A stretch of 64,000 nucleotides of DNA, taken from NCBI GenBank assembly GCA_003952965.2, contig CM025853.1, positions 2,206,776-2,270,775 on the forward strand, written 5' to 3'. The notes under the pieces are model-generated. The model had not been told where the DNA came from. It made no database searches and saw only the letters and a list, made by a program, of their open reading frames with translations. Within the stretch, counting starts at the first letter, position 1, and the number at the start of each line of letters is the position of its first letter. A program made the translations under genes and the position numbers. Source of the DNA: Morella rubra. Taxonomy: Eukaryota > Streptophyta > Magnoliopsida > Fagales > Myricaceae. Of the stretch, positions 1-13,613 are shown piece after piece.

Positions 1-3000
1 TCTGTTTTTAGGTCTAAAAAATTCTAAGTAGTCAAAAGCTTTCATAAATAGTTGCTTTTTATACATCTGAAAAAATCGGCCGGTATTTTGGCAAACAAGA
101 TCTCTTCGGCTTGTTACTCCAACGCCCGATGATAAGATAAATAGATATACAGATCTCTATCCATATATATTTGAGTTTCCCATCGCGCACCGGAGAATGG
201 AAGTAATTGCTGCAGGTAGTATTATTGAATTTTGATATTTGACTGTGACTCATGAGTTTGCATTCGCTGTTGCCCATCAAGGTGCCCAAACCTTTTATCG
301 GGGAGTGGTCCCTTGACTCATTTTTCCGTTATATAGTCTCCCACTTTTTAATATTGTTTCCCTTTGTTTAGGGGTGCTGTTTTCCCGGACATTCTGAAAC
401 GAACATGTTGACTCTTGGCCAATTTTCTCTTTGAGTCTCGTGTATCTTCGTCGCAAGCTGCCAATCCTCTAAGGGTTAAATCGTGTGTCACGAGAAAGAT
501 TTTACCAATGGATGGAGTGTGTATCCATTGAGAAACTCTCGGTGCTTCGGAGGATTCATCTGCTAATACCGTCCTCATCCAACACAAAGACTCCACATAT
601 CTAAACCCGCTCGTTTCTACAAATGAGATGGGACAATAGGAATCTCTGTGCACAATTACGCTAGTGAGTAGAGCTTAGATATAGAGTGCTCAAAGAAAGA
701 GTGAAGGAGAAGCAAAGCAAAAAACACATACCTATTAAAAGCGTAATGGAAGGGACAAAGCATAGCTGTTTCAAGGGAAAATAGAGATTAATATCTATGA
801 AAGGAAGCATGAGTTGTTTTATGATGTGCCGTCTCCTATGGAATTCTGTTTCCTTGAGACAACTCCCTACATCACAAAAAAGAGGTCTGCTTACATTTTG
901 TTATTCCTTTGTTGGCCTCGTTGTGTTTATCGGCTAGGCACAATATCCTTTTTAGTGCTGTGTCGAGATTTTGATAATAACTCTAGGATATTCTAATCTA
1001 TTCTCTCTCGATGAATCATGATGATGCCATAAGGAATATAGCAAGGAGCAGATTTCTCGCCAAGCACCTAAAAGGCCCAATTGCAGGCAAACTGATTTGT
1101 CTGGGTGCTACGTACCCAGTTTCGTATTGTTTGTTGCCCAGCCAGGCATATCCCTAAGGCATCTCTTGACCACTGCTGGCCACTGAGGGTTGTGACGGGA
1201 CTATGACCCCGAAGCCGCTAAGAGTTCTATTGAAATAACATAGCATCATAATTTTTTGTTATCGGCCTCTTCTTGGTCCTTTTAATTCTGGAGTCTCTTA
1301 TTCTCTATAAAAAGTTTTTTTATACTTGGTAGTCTCTTATGTAAGTTGTAAGGTTTATTGTTGTCTGACCCCCCAAAATAATAATTCTTTTTTTTGTGTT
1401 AATTGACTATTTGTGGACAATGGTTGTCAGGTATCATTGTCTGTATATTGTACAAAAGAAGGGCCCAATTCCAAAATTGCTTTGAAAGTAAAGCTCTAGT
1501 GCCTCTGAATGTGCAATAAGAACCATCTGCAAGGTGTTGGGAAAACCCAAGTTGGGAACTAAGCAGAACTGACAAAGAGCTTAGAGAATGTCGTTGGTAC
1601 TGCTTGAGAACCTGCGCGTCATCACCTTTAGCGCAGTTCTGCTAGAGACAGATGAAAAGAATATCTCAAGGATCATTTCGATACCGGCTCCTCTCAGAGA
1701 AGACTTTTCTATCTCGTACGAATGGTACTCACAAAACAACACTACTGTCCACGATATTAGTAAGAGAGCGATCTATATTCCCAAAAAGTATAGTTTTCAT
1801 ATTTTTTCATTTGATATTTACACATCTGACAAGCTCCTTTTCTCAATTTCTGGTCAACTAGCTCCTAGCCCCTAAAATTGACAAATGAGTTACACTTATT
1901 TCCTAGTATATATTAACTATCCATTATTCTCTCTCACCAACCTAATTCACAGAATGCAATAACTGAAAGCCATAAGAAGGTATACTTACTAGTGGAACGA
2001 ATCATCTCCGAGGACGAAAATATGACGATTTCTTATTTTCTTGCACATTATCATTAGAGTAGTATGTGTGTAACTGTTCGATTTTGGCTTGATAATATTC
2101 GGGAGAGTTTTAAAAGGAGACTATTATCTGCGGATTGAGCATGGTCGTACATGTGTTATGTTTCGATTGCTTTAGCTAGAGAGGAACAGTAGTAGGAAGA
2201 TTTTGTTCGTGTTACAGTCATACTCATATGACTGACTTACGCCCCAGTACTTGGTTTTCGTGGTTTGCTATTAATTGGCGATTACTCACTTTATGTGGAG
2301 TAGGGAGGGAGCCGGCACTTTTATTTCACCTTTTCGTGAGCCACACAAAGCTGTCTTGCTCGAATCCGGTTCCAATTGTACACTTAACCACAGGAAATAG
2401 ATCTATCACTGCTTCTAGGCACGTAATGTCTCCTCACAAATCCTATAGGCCTCCGAGCGGAGTGTCTAACTGCAATAAGGAAATTGAAGAAGGAAATCAC
2501 AAACTATAATAATACTGACCATTTATATACCTTTACTTATCAAGACACTGAGAGTGAGTTCTCTTGGGAAAATTTGTTAATGCTTTTCCTCTATTCTACA
2601 TGCTTATCAATGTTCCCCTCTTGACTGCATATTGTGTTATCGGTTTTTGTGCTCTTCTCTAAAATGTATTACAATATTGTCTCAACGGTTTCACATTTGT
2701 TAATGAGATCGGTGGACAGTTGCTCAGAACTCAACAATCGGTATCATGTCTAGTAAGATTTCCAACTCCTCTCTCCATCTGCTGAGTAAGTGAGAAGGAT
2801 TCGGACACAAACGGTGTAGCTATATCCGAGATGAAGCTTATTATGCCACAGCCAAACTTCAAAGCCCCTCTGATTGGTTGTGTCGCTAGAAAGGAGACGC
2901 CGTCGTGCTGCTCACAGCTGTTGAACTCGAAAGTGAGATATTTGAATTGAAGGGGCGCACACCTCTCTTTTCTCAGCACTCCCTTTACCAATATGAAACT

Positions 3001-6000
3001 CCTCTCTTTCTTGTTTTGATTCCGCTCTTCTCTCTCTCGCAACTGTTTAGTCATTTACTTCTCTCTCTGTTCACCCCAAGAAACCAATATCCATATTCCA
3101 ACCTATTATATATAGCAAAAGCAACTCAACTTTTAGTGCTCAGAATATCCATCCAGTTTCGTACTTCTACTATTCTTTCGAAGAGATTCTCAACAGCTTC
3201 CTGGTGTAACTGTCCCTTGCGAACGGTATATATTTTTCTCTCTTACCATAATTCGCTAGGCTCACGTTCTCAAGTCAAAGGGCACCGAAGGAATGCATTA
3301 TGAGAGCTAATATTAGAATCGATGGACTCGCTTTATAGATGAAGAGCATCCCCCTTCTCTTGTTCTCAGGTACAGAATTGTATCAGAATATAATTTGTCT
3401 CAAATGTCATTAGTATAATCGTAGCGTCCTCTGTGGACATTTTACCTTGGTTTCTATTCTCGGTTTTTGGCTTGAACACGAGTGAAATTTTTCCTTTCAC
3501 TCTGTGGCCAAGAAGATTATTGTGTGACGTTTGTTTTTTCAATCTCCTCCATAGTGCCGGCTTCGGCCCTAACAGAACCATTAAACAATACCCAAAATTT
3601 TTTGTGAAAATAAAATTTACATATATATGATCATATTCAATCTTAACCTAACTCTGCAATAAGTTACAGTTCCCATTCCATTAATTATAATATTATATTA
3701 ATATTGGCTCATAATTTCCATGTGAGCATATAGCATGTGTTGTGACCGTGTGGGAAAACCCCTTTATTTATCTTTTTTTACTGTGTCGACCTCACTTAAA
3801 GGTAGTCGATTAGCTCGGCAGATAACTAGAGTGTCGTTATAGATTTTTCTTCCCTCTCTTATCCAAAACTTATGGTACCCCGGCAACATTTTCATTGCCC
3901 TAGCCGTCACCAATATATAGTTGATTTTTACTATGCTTTCATAAGATAATACATAATACTAGTCTTAGGCATATAACTTTTAGATCTCACTATCACAGGA
4001 CCATGTAAAAAGGTTAGGCTTTTTTGATATAGTCTGAGTGTGAAATGTCTACATTCTACCATTTCATGATTGATGTGCTATTCTTAATTCATAAAATCCA
4101 TTAATTCTTCCCTAGTCATAACGAAATCGAAACCTTGTGCAAAAATCAATTGAACCAACCTGACAGGACCTCTTTTGCCTTACATGGACATGCTCGATAC
4201 TAAAGAAACACAAAGCGAGAGAGCAATATATAAAGAAACTAACGGAACCCAGAAGAAGTGGAGAGATCTTACCTTAATCTCCATAATACTGTAGACAGGT
4301 CGATTAAAGGAACCTAGTGTAAGCTAGTGAGCAGATGTAGAGCTCTGGAATGTTCAGCATATTAGAATAACCTATAATTTATATTGGATCGAGTGTCTCT
4401 AATATACTATGGACTATTCTTATTTGGTCACGTTGCAGCGCGACTGACGTAGCTTACTTACGAATTCGAAATAAGCACTCGGGGCAAATTTTTTTCTGTT
4501 TCTCTTTTTAATTAACTTTATCCCTGAGCGCAATCGGCAAGGAACTTGGACACCACGCCAAGTAGTCGAAACTTTTTGTTATGTCGATAAGAGTAAAAAA
4601 ATTAAATATAAAAATACAACTCTAAAAAAGACCAAACACTATACTCCAAAATCGCTTGTACCAACAAGAAAATTTTATCATTTGACAATTAATTATCAAC
4701 AACTACTGCCTTCGCAAGGTGAGCGGGGTCGACCACACGTAAAACTCGTACCCCCAAAAAGACAGCACTTTCCACAAATAAAGAATCGCATGGCTACCCA
4801 ATGACAAATCTCCTTAAGTGTAGCCAAACTGGATCTTAATAGCGACGAACTATAGTCCACCTAGCGACAAGCAAGAGGGCACGTGATTAAAATACGAACG
4901 TACCTTAATGAAAACAACAAATACTGCCACTAAGGTCAGCACACATAAACCAACAACCAAACTGGCCACAAGAAGCCAACACACAGGTAGATAACAATAC
5001 TATACAAAACTGTATGATCATATGTCATGAATCGAGACATATACCAAATCCAGGTTACGTGAAACTGCATTCGCCATGAAGTGATGCTATCATTATGTAT
5101 ATGTGCACTCGGCTCCTGCGATAGCGAGGTTACATCTTAAGTGTGCAATATGCTATGCCATGCCAAACAACAATATAGTTTCTCACCATTTATTACCCTT
5201 TTAATTTGTGTTTAAATTCCTTTAATTATATATCTCCCCTTTATTGCCTATATAAAATTGGGGTTTTGGATGAGTGTAGACACAACAAGAGTGGCTAGAG
5301 CAGTACATCATAATCCTTAAAAAAACTATCTCTCTTTCTCATTCTTTGTTACCTTTCTAGATTATATTATCTTTTTCATTTTACAAATACCTCTAGTCCT
5401 CCTAAGTGAGACGACAAACTCTTTCAAGGATCTACCTTAATCTTCATGCTCAAAGAAAATGACTAGGAGTACTTTAAAATTGCAAGTGAGAAGGACTGTG
5501 CTAATCTTTCTCTATTGGTGCAAAAGTTCATTCCGCGTGAAAGTCAAAGAAGTTGCATGAGTTTTTAGTAGTCCTTTGTACAATGCTGAAAGATGTATAT
5601 TCATAGATATATGCGTGGTCACACGATTTGACAATATGACTTTTTTTGATTTGTGTAATTGGGGTAAAATTACTGAAGAAACTTAATAGTACAAATGTCC
5701 GTTGCTTGTATAGATGTGCAGTATAAAATATGCAAACAATTAGCGGACTCTCATAGGTGCGCCGTCGAATATTAAGTTCTCAGGCAAACAATTATCTCTC
5801 ATGGGGTCGCTTGATGCCTGAAATTCATTCTGATGGACGAGTCTGCAAGAATCTTGACACAACCATATTCTAACCTAGCAGGTGACAAATGTAAGACCCA
5901 CACGACCCATTAACCGGTCGCAGGACTCACGCACCAGAGCAGAATGATTGTGATCTGGTACACCTGCCCATCATCACTGCCAATCAGGAAGAAAAAGTTG

Positions 6001-6285
6001 AACCAGCTCTCAATATCTTACAGTAAAAGAGTCCCGGCCGTGTAGCTTTTTAGTGGAAGAAGAATTCATCAAGGGACGGAGATGAGTGAGCCACCAGTCA
6101 TGTCAGTGCATCCTTCCTATTACACGCTGTCAATAACATTATTACTAATGGACTGCCGCACAGGATAAGCATTTATGATTCAGTGTCATCAATTTTTTGA
6201 AAATAAAACATGGGAAAAGTGGGATTATTATAAATACAAAACACAAAACCCTATTTTGTCACAGCGACTTTTTTCGTGCCGCCGT
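1..6285. other. Unassigned left segment, no gene recognised
   Basis: I find no protein family, tRNA, rRNA or transposon terminus here on either strand. Open frames are short (at most about 130 codons), without recognisable motifs or a convincing exon chain. The segment shares no visible sequence with the OSC array to the right. It also lacks the long AT or CT simple repeats common there, and CG dinucleotides look more frequent. It ends at a run of Ns, so its true link to the rest is unproven. It could be unrelated sequence, a poorly polished contig end, or ordinary intergenic DNA. Confidence 0.5.
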
Positions 6286-7285
6286 NNNNNNNNNNNNNNN
6301 NNNNNNNNNNNNNNNNNNNNNNNNNNNNNNNNNNNNNNNNNNNNNNNNNNNNNNNNNNNNNNNNNNNNNNNNNNNNNNNNNNNNNNNNNNNNNNNNNNNN
6401 NNNNNNNNNNNNNNNNNNNNNNNNNNNNNNNNNNNNNNNNNNNNNNNNNNNNNNNNNNNNNNNNNNNNNNNNNNNNNNNNNNNNNNNNNNNNNNNNNNNN
6501 NNNNNNNNNNNNNNNNNNNNNNNNNNNNNNNNNNNNNNNNNNNNNNNNNNNNNNNNNNNNNNNNNNNNNNNNNNNNNNNNNNNNNNNNNNNNNNNNNNNN
6601 NNNNNNNNNNNNNNNNNNNNNNNNNNNNNNNNNNNNNNNNNNNNNNNNNNNNNNNNNNNNNNNNNNNNNNNNNNNNNNNNNNNNNNNNNNNNNNNNNNNN
6701 NNNNNNNNNNNNNNNNNNNNNNNNNNNNNNNNNNNNNNNNNNNNNNNNNNNNNNNNNNNNNNNNNNNNNNNNNNNNNNNNNNNNNNNNNNNNNNNNNNNN
6801 NNNNNNNNNNNNNNNNNNNNNNNNNNNNNNNNNNNNNNNNNNNNNNNNNNNNNNNNNNNNNNNNNNNNNNNNNNNNNNNNNNNNNNNNNNNNNNNNNNNN
6901 NNNNNNNNNNNNNNNNNNNNNNNNNNNNNNNNNNNNNNNNNNNNNNNNNNNNNNNNNNNNNNNNNNNNNNNNNNNNNNNNNNNNNNNNNNNNNNNNNNNN
7001 NNNNNNNNNNNNNNNNNNNNNNNNNNNNNNNNNNNNNNNNNNNNNNNNNNNNNNNNNNNNNNNNNNNNNNNNNNNNNNNNNNNNNNNNNNNNNNNNNNNN
7101 NNNNNNNNNNNNNNNNNNNNNNNNNNNNNNNNNNNNNNNNNNNNNNNNNNNNNNNNNNNNNNNNNNNNNNNNNNNNNNNNNNNNNNNNNNNNNNNNNNNN
7201 NNNNNNNNNNNNNNNNNNNNNNNNNNNNNNNNNNNNNNNNNNNNNNNNNNNNNNNNNNNNNNNNNNNNNNNNNNNNNNNNNNNNN
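6286..7285. other. Assembly gap of exactly 1000 N
   Basis: This is an uninterrupted run of 1000 Ns, a round number typical of a scaffolding placeholder rather than a measured distance. Long open frames that cross it are artefacts of translating N. Confidence 0.99.
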
Positions 7286-7907
7286 TACATTTCAATTCAT
7301 ATTTTTCATCAACCAATTCATACAAACCTATTCAGCAACCAATTCATATTTTTCCATCAAAAAATTCATATATTTTCAACAACCAATTCATATAATAGTA
7401 TAATACAACAAGTCAACAACAAATTCATAAGTCAACACTCCAACAAAACCAATCTCCAATCTCCAACACAACAAACCCAATAATCCAATTCATAAGCCCT
7501 GACCTCCAATCTCCATATAATTAATTTCATTCATATTTTATAAAATACAAAAATATATATTGAGTCTAAGTCACTGACCTGAACAGCAATGCAAAACCAA
7601 CACAATTGAATTATTTCGTAAATTCTAACGGGGAGAGTTGAAATTCACGAAATTAAAAGGGGGAGGAGATTTGAAGTTCGAATGAGAGGGGGGGCGCTGA
7701 AATTCGCGGAGGGGGCGCTGTCAGTGACCGCCGCTATATCAACTGCTGCTATCTTGTGTTTATAGCGGCGGTTTATGACTGCCGCTATAGGGGTATTTTT
7801 GGTCGCATTTGAAGTAAACCGCTGGGATATATTGGGTATATAGCGGCGGTTTTGGTGATCACCGCTAAAAAGACACGCCGCTGTAGACCTATTTTTTTTT
7901 TGTAGTG
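7286..7907 (-). mobile_element. CACTA (En/Spm) transposon end, truncated by the gap
   Basis: Read on the minus strand, the element starts CACTACAAAAAAAAAATAGG at 7907 and runs leftwards into the gap. The first 200 bp carry repeated GC-rich subterminal motifs of the type CCGCTATA and AGCGGCGG in both orientations (7725-7885), as expected for CACTA subterminal transposase-binding repeats. Further in are short tandem units of the kind CAACCAATTCATA (7310-7400). The base triplet after the terminus is GTT, and the homologous unoccupied site near 55552 carries GTT at the same point. This fits the 3-bp target duplication of CACTA elements. The other end is not seen. Confidence 0.75.
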
Positions 7908-8432
7908 GTTTGTGTTGACAGAATTGAAATTTGTAATTGTACAGTGCTATAAATGACAACTTGAATACAAATTAATATCGTTTTGGTCATCCGAAACCAA
8001 AACATTTTTCAAAATCTTACGACCCTGATCATGCTGTGGCGGATGGTCAAGCAATTCTTCAAAATCTTCTTATATAGCTCTACAGTTTTCCTCGACTCTT
8101 TTCTTGGTGTATATATATAGAACTTTTCTACTGGATTGCGTGGGAGCGGCTCACCTCGGCCGGTAAATATTCGGCCTCCTATTTACGCCGTTTCTATTGG
8201 ATCTGAAGCTAAGCATGATGCCACCTCATGCATCTCTCAAAAAGCAAAATTTTAACCGGTTAACTTCGGGCGCCGTCAATTTATATATATATTTTTTTTT
8301 TTCGTGAATGCCGTTCTCTTAGCAATCCCTTTGCTCAGTTGGAGACCATGTACAGTTGGAATGGGGTTGTTGCTTCTTATGTGGAGTCAAGAAATTAAGT
8401 AGGTGAAGCATAAACAATTAACTAGCGGACGT

Positions 8433-8555
8433 ATGGTCTGTGAGCTTTTGCTAAGATGGCACCTCTTCCCTTTGGGGAGGGATTAGGGATAGATCCAGGG
8501 TCGAATCCACCCCGCAGGCTTGATTCTGCTATTCAAAGCAAAAAAGAAACAAAAA
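8433..8555 (+). mobile_element. tRNA-derived SINE with 12-bp target duplication
   Basis: The body has a pol III-like A-box region (TTGCTAAGATGGCACC) and a B-box-like core (GGGTCGAATCC), then an A-rich tail. Direct repeats ACTAGCGGACGT flank it (8421-8432 and 8556-8567). The same insertion is at 55901-56040 upstream of copy C, while the equivalent place at about 48770 is empty. Confidence 0.75.
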
Positions 8556-8980
8556 ACTAGCGGACGTGAATTAAGCTCTTTAATTGTGTTAAAGATGCAT
8601 GTCGTGCCGTAGTGGCTTCATGCTGCCCTTCGGATTTAATATATAACGTGTGTGAAGTGGAGGTGAGCCGCTACCGGGTGGGTGAAGTTCTTCACACCTT
8701 AATATTTTAGTGGCTTCTCGCAATACACGTAATTAGTTGCTTCTTGGTGAAAGATTCTGTTAATTAATGAGCCAGACCTAAAGGTGTTGAATGTGCCTCC
8801 AACCGTACAAATTATATCAATTGACAGGAGAAAATAAATTAGAAGCATGAAAATAAGTCTTTTTACGCAAGTGCATGCGGTGCTCGATCCGCTTTCTGTC
8901 ATTTTCAAGGGACAAATTTCAAATAAGAGCTATACACTTTTCTGGATAACCAGCACCCTCTCCCTCGCCCTCTCTTCTAC

Positions 8981-8990
8981 CTATATATAG
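8981..8990 (+). promoter_or_regulatory. TATA box of OSC copy A
   Basis: CTATATATAG is preceded by a CT-rich tract and is conserved in position with copies B (33138-33147) and C (56604-56613). In copy A a hAT target duplication begins one base after it. Confidence 0.6.
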
Positions 8991-8999
8991 AGGAAACCC

Positions 9000-10060
9000 C
9001 AGTGGCGGAACCAAGATTGAAATCTATGGGTGTCGAACTTTAAAGGCGAAATAATAAGAAAATTTTTTTTTCTTTCGTAATGCAAAAAATTGTCTTAGAG
9101 TTACAATGTTGAAAATTAAGGACTAAAAGCATTAAAAATATTAAGAATACATGTACCGTACTATGTACTGTAACTAAAAGGTGACAATTATATCCTACGA
9201 TTTTACAAAATAGCGATTGTTCTTTAACACCATTCTACCAACAAATTATGAAATGACAAAACTGAAAGCATGAAACTATCGTTGTGCACATTGTTACAGT
9301 ATTGCATTATCTACAAATTTTGACAAATTTGGACTTTCAATGTACCAGTAATTGGCATTTCCAGTTTTTTGGGTGATTCCTTTTCCCTGTAATGAATGGC
9401 CGTTGTTGATTTTATGGTTTGGATTTTGGGTGACATTTACAGGCCGTCAAAAAGACATTAGCAGATTGGCGTCTTGTCTGCAACCCTCAAAGAAAAAAAC
9501 TCATCGTTAGTCCCTTCTGGATCCTGATTCTTGGTTGGGATGGCCCTGTTCTGGCTATGACTAAGCCTGTGTTTGCACTCTAAATGTGACATGCCTCAGT
9601 TGAGAGAGGTAACCAACCAACCTAATATTCTACAAGCCTCATGCTACAGTGAAAGTGAAATTATTTTCCTGTCGAGATATCTTTTGGGTTGTCAAACTAT
9701 TTAAGAAGCTGGGCTTGGATCCAAAGCAGCAACCAAAACAAATTTGGTTGGGGTCTATTTGCCTGTTTGTGAGTTTCATTGGATTCACTTATACAACACC
9801 CACAATCTTACGCACAAGCCCACGTAAGACACCTATAAAAGCCTAGCCCATGTTCAACACAGACAAACGGATGGAAACAAGCAAAGGCTATCGCATCTGT
9901 CCCCAAGAGTAAAACTCTAGTTGGCCTGGGTTGATGGGTATCGGGCCCAGGCCAACTAATGAAAAAAAAACAAAACAAAACAAATTACATGTAGAATTTT
10001 CTGTGGGCAGGGGAATGGGTATCGACCGCCTTGGGTCGATACCCTCTCGTTCCGCCACTG
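9000..10060. mobile_element. Non-autonomous hAT element, 1061 bp
   Basis: Terminal inverted repeats are CAGTGGCGGAAC at the left and GTTCCGCCACTG at the right. An exact 8-bp target duplication GGAAACCC flanks it (8992-8999 and 10061-10068). Copies B and C carry a single GGAAACCC at this point, so the empty site is visible in the same window. No transposase frame is present. The TIR starts like that of the truncated hAT ending at 29561, so the two may belong to one family. Confidence 0.88.
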
Positions 10061-10539
10061 GGAAACCCTCTGCAAATGACTTCGCATTCTAATAAGTAAT
10101 ATTTCCATTGATATTCCAGCCAGGCCAGTTGGTTCTTTGAGGTAACAGCCACACGGTTTACTTCAGTAGTACTGCTCTCTAAACCTTCTAAGGTATTCTA
10201 CAAAGCTTTAGGCTGAATATATACTATACGTGCTCTCTCTCTCTCTCTCTGATTGTGTGTCATTTGCTATGCGTATAGTTTATAGTTGTTTAGTAATTCT
10301 TGGACGACCATTCGCCTCATTACAACCTTGTTTGAATGTAGGATTTGATCAGTTTGTAACACAGAGGATGTGGAAGTTGAAGATTATGGAAGGAGGGCTA
10401 GGGCTTGTCAGCGTTAACAATTTCATTGGGTGGGAACACTAGGGATTCGATTCTGATGCCGGTACTCCAGAAGAACACGCTGCAGTTGAAAGGGCCTGCG
10501 AGGACTATATAAGAAAAATCGATTTTGGATGAAACAAAG

Positions 10540-11699
10540 TGAAGTGGATGGTTTAAGACTCAATAGCTTTGCCGAACCTAGAAAGGGGGGTTGAATAGGT
10601 TATGTTTTTTTTCTTGAATTCTATAACCACTTAATTACTGCACACTCTTCGACAAGCACATCTGTAATTTCAAGAAAAACCAAATCAACAAAATAACGTG
10701 CGGAAGAATTAACCAACTATGGACACTGTACAACAGTATATTCAATCAGCCGAATATTACTTCTTACGTTCTTTATCAATCAAAGAAAGTAAAGGAAGAA
10801 CTAATCCTAATAACATCAAGTTATTCAATATAAACAAAATCAGAACAAGGACACCAAAATTTGTTTACGAAGAGAAAACTCACTTGAAAAAATTCTTTCA
10901 AGAGGGAAAAAACTCTTCGGGCCTGAAGGCCAACTATTCGAATCCACTATAATCTTCAAATTCAGTACACAGTGATCTTATAGGCTACCCAAACCTGTTT
11001 GCTAGTCTAATATACTGTTACCTTACTTGGAATCTAACTTCTAGATCTGCCTTCATGCAGGGAACGAGGAACTCTTCTTCCATTTGAAGATTTTGATTTC
11101 AAAACACTGATCTTTCACTGCCACGCTGATTTGTTCACACTCTACAAGCAATCAGCCTCTTTAGGTTGATCTCTAGCAACCTCTGGAGTGTATCTTTCTC
11201 AAACAAGATGAATTATGGTGATAAAAAAAAAAAAAACCGATCTGAGATAATGTGAGAAGGAAGAATCTCACTGGGTTCAATCTCAATTTACTCACAGCAA
11301 ACTACAGAAACTTTTTCAAAGAATATACGTAGAATGAAGGCTTCTAGGAACAAGGTTCTCTCTTAAGGAATCACTAAACAATTATCGGGATAGGAATGTC
11401 ATTTTCTGGAAGTTAGGGTGGAAGGCTTCTCACGAATACTCTAGTAATCTTGCTTCTTGCGAGCTTATGTCAAAACCGTTGTAACTGCCTTTCGTGAGTC
11501 TTGATCAAACTTTGATTGAACTCTGATCAAACTTCGAGTTTAGTGAACTGTAAGCATACTTCAATCAAACCTCATTTCAGACGATCACCAAATATATTGA
11601 GACACTGGTCTTGACTTGAACAGGACTTGATCAATACAAATCTCAGGAATTTTTACCAACTCATCATGAAGTCTATACGCCAATTAAAGTACATTAACA
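10540..11699. mobile_element. Solo LTR of an LTR retrotransposon in copy A exon 1
   Basis: A 1160-bp insertion begins TG and ends CA and is flanked by a 5-bp direct repeat CAAAG (10535-10539 and 11700-11704). Copies B and C have the uninterrupted exon sequence here with one CAAAG. I see no internal retroelement genes, so this reads as one LTR left after recombination between two. Orientation and superfamily are undetermined. It is younger than the duplication that produced copy A. It must be treated as a fossil. Confidence 0.78.
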
Positions 11700-13613
11700 C
11701 AAAGTGCTGATCTTTTGATGAGGATGCAGGTAGGTACGTACCCATCTCTTTCTCTCCAGCTCATAGACTTTCTTGAAGGTCAACCATGATATATAAACTT
11801 CATCCATGCATCATTCATGAACTCTTAATTATGAGTCAACCAGCAATTTGCAAGTGGGTCACGAGATGGGCTTATGAAATAGAATTTGATAGCTAGGTCT
11901 TACCAACTTTTGAATGCTATGATCTCCTTGTTTATTTCTTTCACATTAACTGCTTTTTGATTAAGATTGACTATCATAGAAAGTGATTGACTTAATTATA
12001 AATTGTTATACTTTTAACAGTACTCCAATGACGTGCTGACCAAATTGATCTTCTTAATTAAAAATAGGTAAACTCACCACATAGACTATTTAACTAAAAG
12101 AGGATTAAAATATGAAATTACGACTCATGTTAAATAATCACTTGTCTTAAAAGTTTATACCATTGGCAAGAGGCTGTTGATTTAATTATTTAAATTATGT
12201 TTTTAAGATTAAGCAAAATTATCATGTCAATGTGAAGGTATTCGGCTTGAGTTAGGGGTGTTCACCGGTACCGGCGGTGGGCCGGTTAACCGGCACTGGC
12301 ACCTGTAACCGTTCCCCGCTTAGTAGCGGGGGAGGTATCGGCTACCAATTTCACCAAAAAACGGTGAAATTGGCGGTGGCGGTGACACCGCCCACCACTG
12401 GGCGGTTCACTGCCAAAACCGTCTTTTTTTTTTAAAAAAAAAAAAACCATCATATGGCGTCGTTTTGTTGTAAGGGTAAAAGTTTAGGGTTCCCTCACCC
12501 CTCCCCCCCCATTTCCTTCGCTCACGCTCAGCCCCCCTACCCCTTCCTCGATGGCTCGATCCTCCTTTTGCTTCTGCCTAGTGCCCCTTCTTCTCGAAGG
12601 CTTGGCCCTCTCTCTCTCACGGTGAACTCCATCTGGTCCGTCGAACTCTCCCTCACAGTAAGTCTCTCTCTCCCTCTCAGACTCTCTCTCTCGCTATCTG
12701 CCTCTCTCTCTCTCTCTCTTTCGAATATCATCTGTCTCTCTGCCTCCTATAGCTGTCGCCGGCCGCCGTGCAACAGGACAGCTCAGGCGTCTCAGCTGCT
12801 CTGTCTCTCTTTTGACTCTGTCTCCCTCACGGTATGTATACACTAAGTCCCTCTCTGCCTCTTTTTTTTTCTTGACCAATTAGCTCTAAATCTTAAATGC
12901 TTAATCAACTGTTAATTGTGAAGTTAATCAATTATGGACTGTTAATAGTTATAGCTTAAAATTTAAGCCCCTATGTATCAACCAATTGGCATTTAGCAGT
13001 GGCTTATAGCTTAATTGTGAAGTCAAATTTTTGCCTCTTTTTTTATGTGCTCAGTGATTGTGATTGTGCTTAATTTGGCAGTGGCCTTGTCTCACGTATG
13101 TCTTTCTATCTCTTCCCTATATAAAATTCAGTTACTTAAATTGCTTTAGGGTTTGTGAAATTGTTGTTTGTTGGAGGATGGGCTTGCATACTTGTGGTTT
13201 GTGAATCTGTTGGAGGATGAGATTTAAATTGGTTTGGATGCTTGTGGTTTGTGAATCTGTTGGAGGATGGGATCGAATTGGTTTGGATACTTGGATATAT
13301 TTGATTGGATTGTTGGATTGTTATTTGGTTTGACAAATTGTTTACTTTGAATTGAATTTGATGTTATGTTTTGTTTTGTTTATAAAAACCATATTTTTAA
13401 AGATTTTCATTCCCTTTAAACTCTAAAGCATACATCGAAAAGGCCAATTTTCGCTAACTTCAATTGTGGAGGTGGTTGTAATTTAATATGATCACATCTA
13501 AAGCTATTCTGAACTGGCCAACATTTTTATTTTTTTTTGAAAATCAAAATTTGATCAATGTAGCTTCTCAAATTATTTTACACTTGAATTGTTTTTTGTT
13601 TCTTTATTTTCAG

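Larger units (their letters stand above)
7908..10367 (+). promoter_or_regulatory. Upstream/promoter region of OSC copy A
   Basis: From about 7909 this region matches the region upstream of copy C (from about 55556) almost base for base apart from insertions. It contains a SINE (8433-8555), a TATA-like CTATATATAG (8981-8990), a hAT insertion directly after the TATA box (9000-10060), a CT microsatellite (about 10231-10250), and a probable 5'UTR intron acceptor TGAATGTAG just before the exon with the ATG. The hAT separates the TATA box from the transcribed region by about 1.06 kb. Confidence 0.65.

Noticed and set aside
348-653. 101-codon minus-strand frame
   Set aside because: No recognised domain, splice context or homologue elsewhere in the window. 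Its length is compatible with chance.
6175-7483. Several open frames of about 340-430 codons
   Set aside because: They consist almost entirely of translated Ns across the gap.
12454-12846. 130-codon open frame rich in Ser/Leu
   Set aside because: It is a CT-rich leader of the hAT element, open in several frames on both strands, with no family motif.
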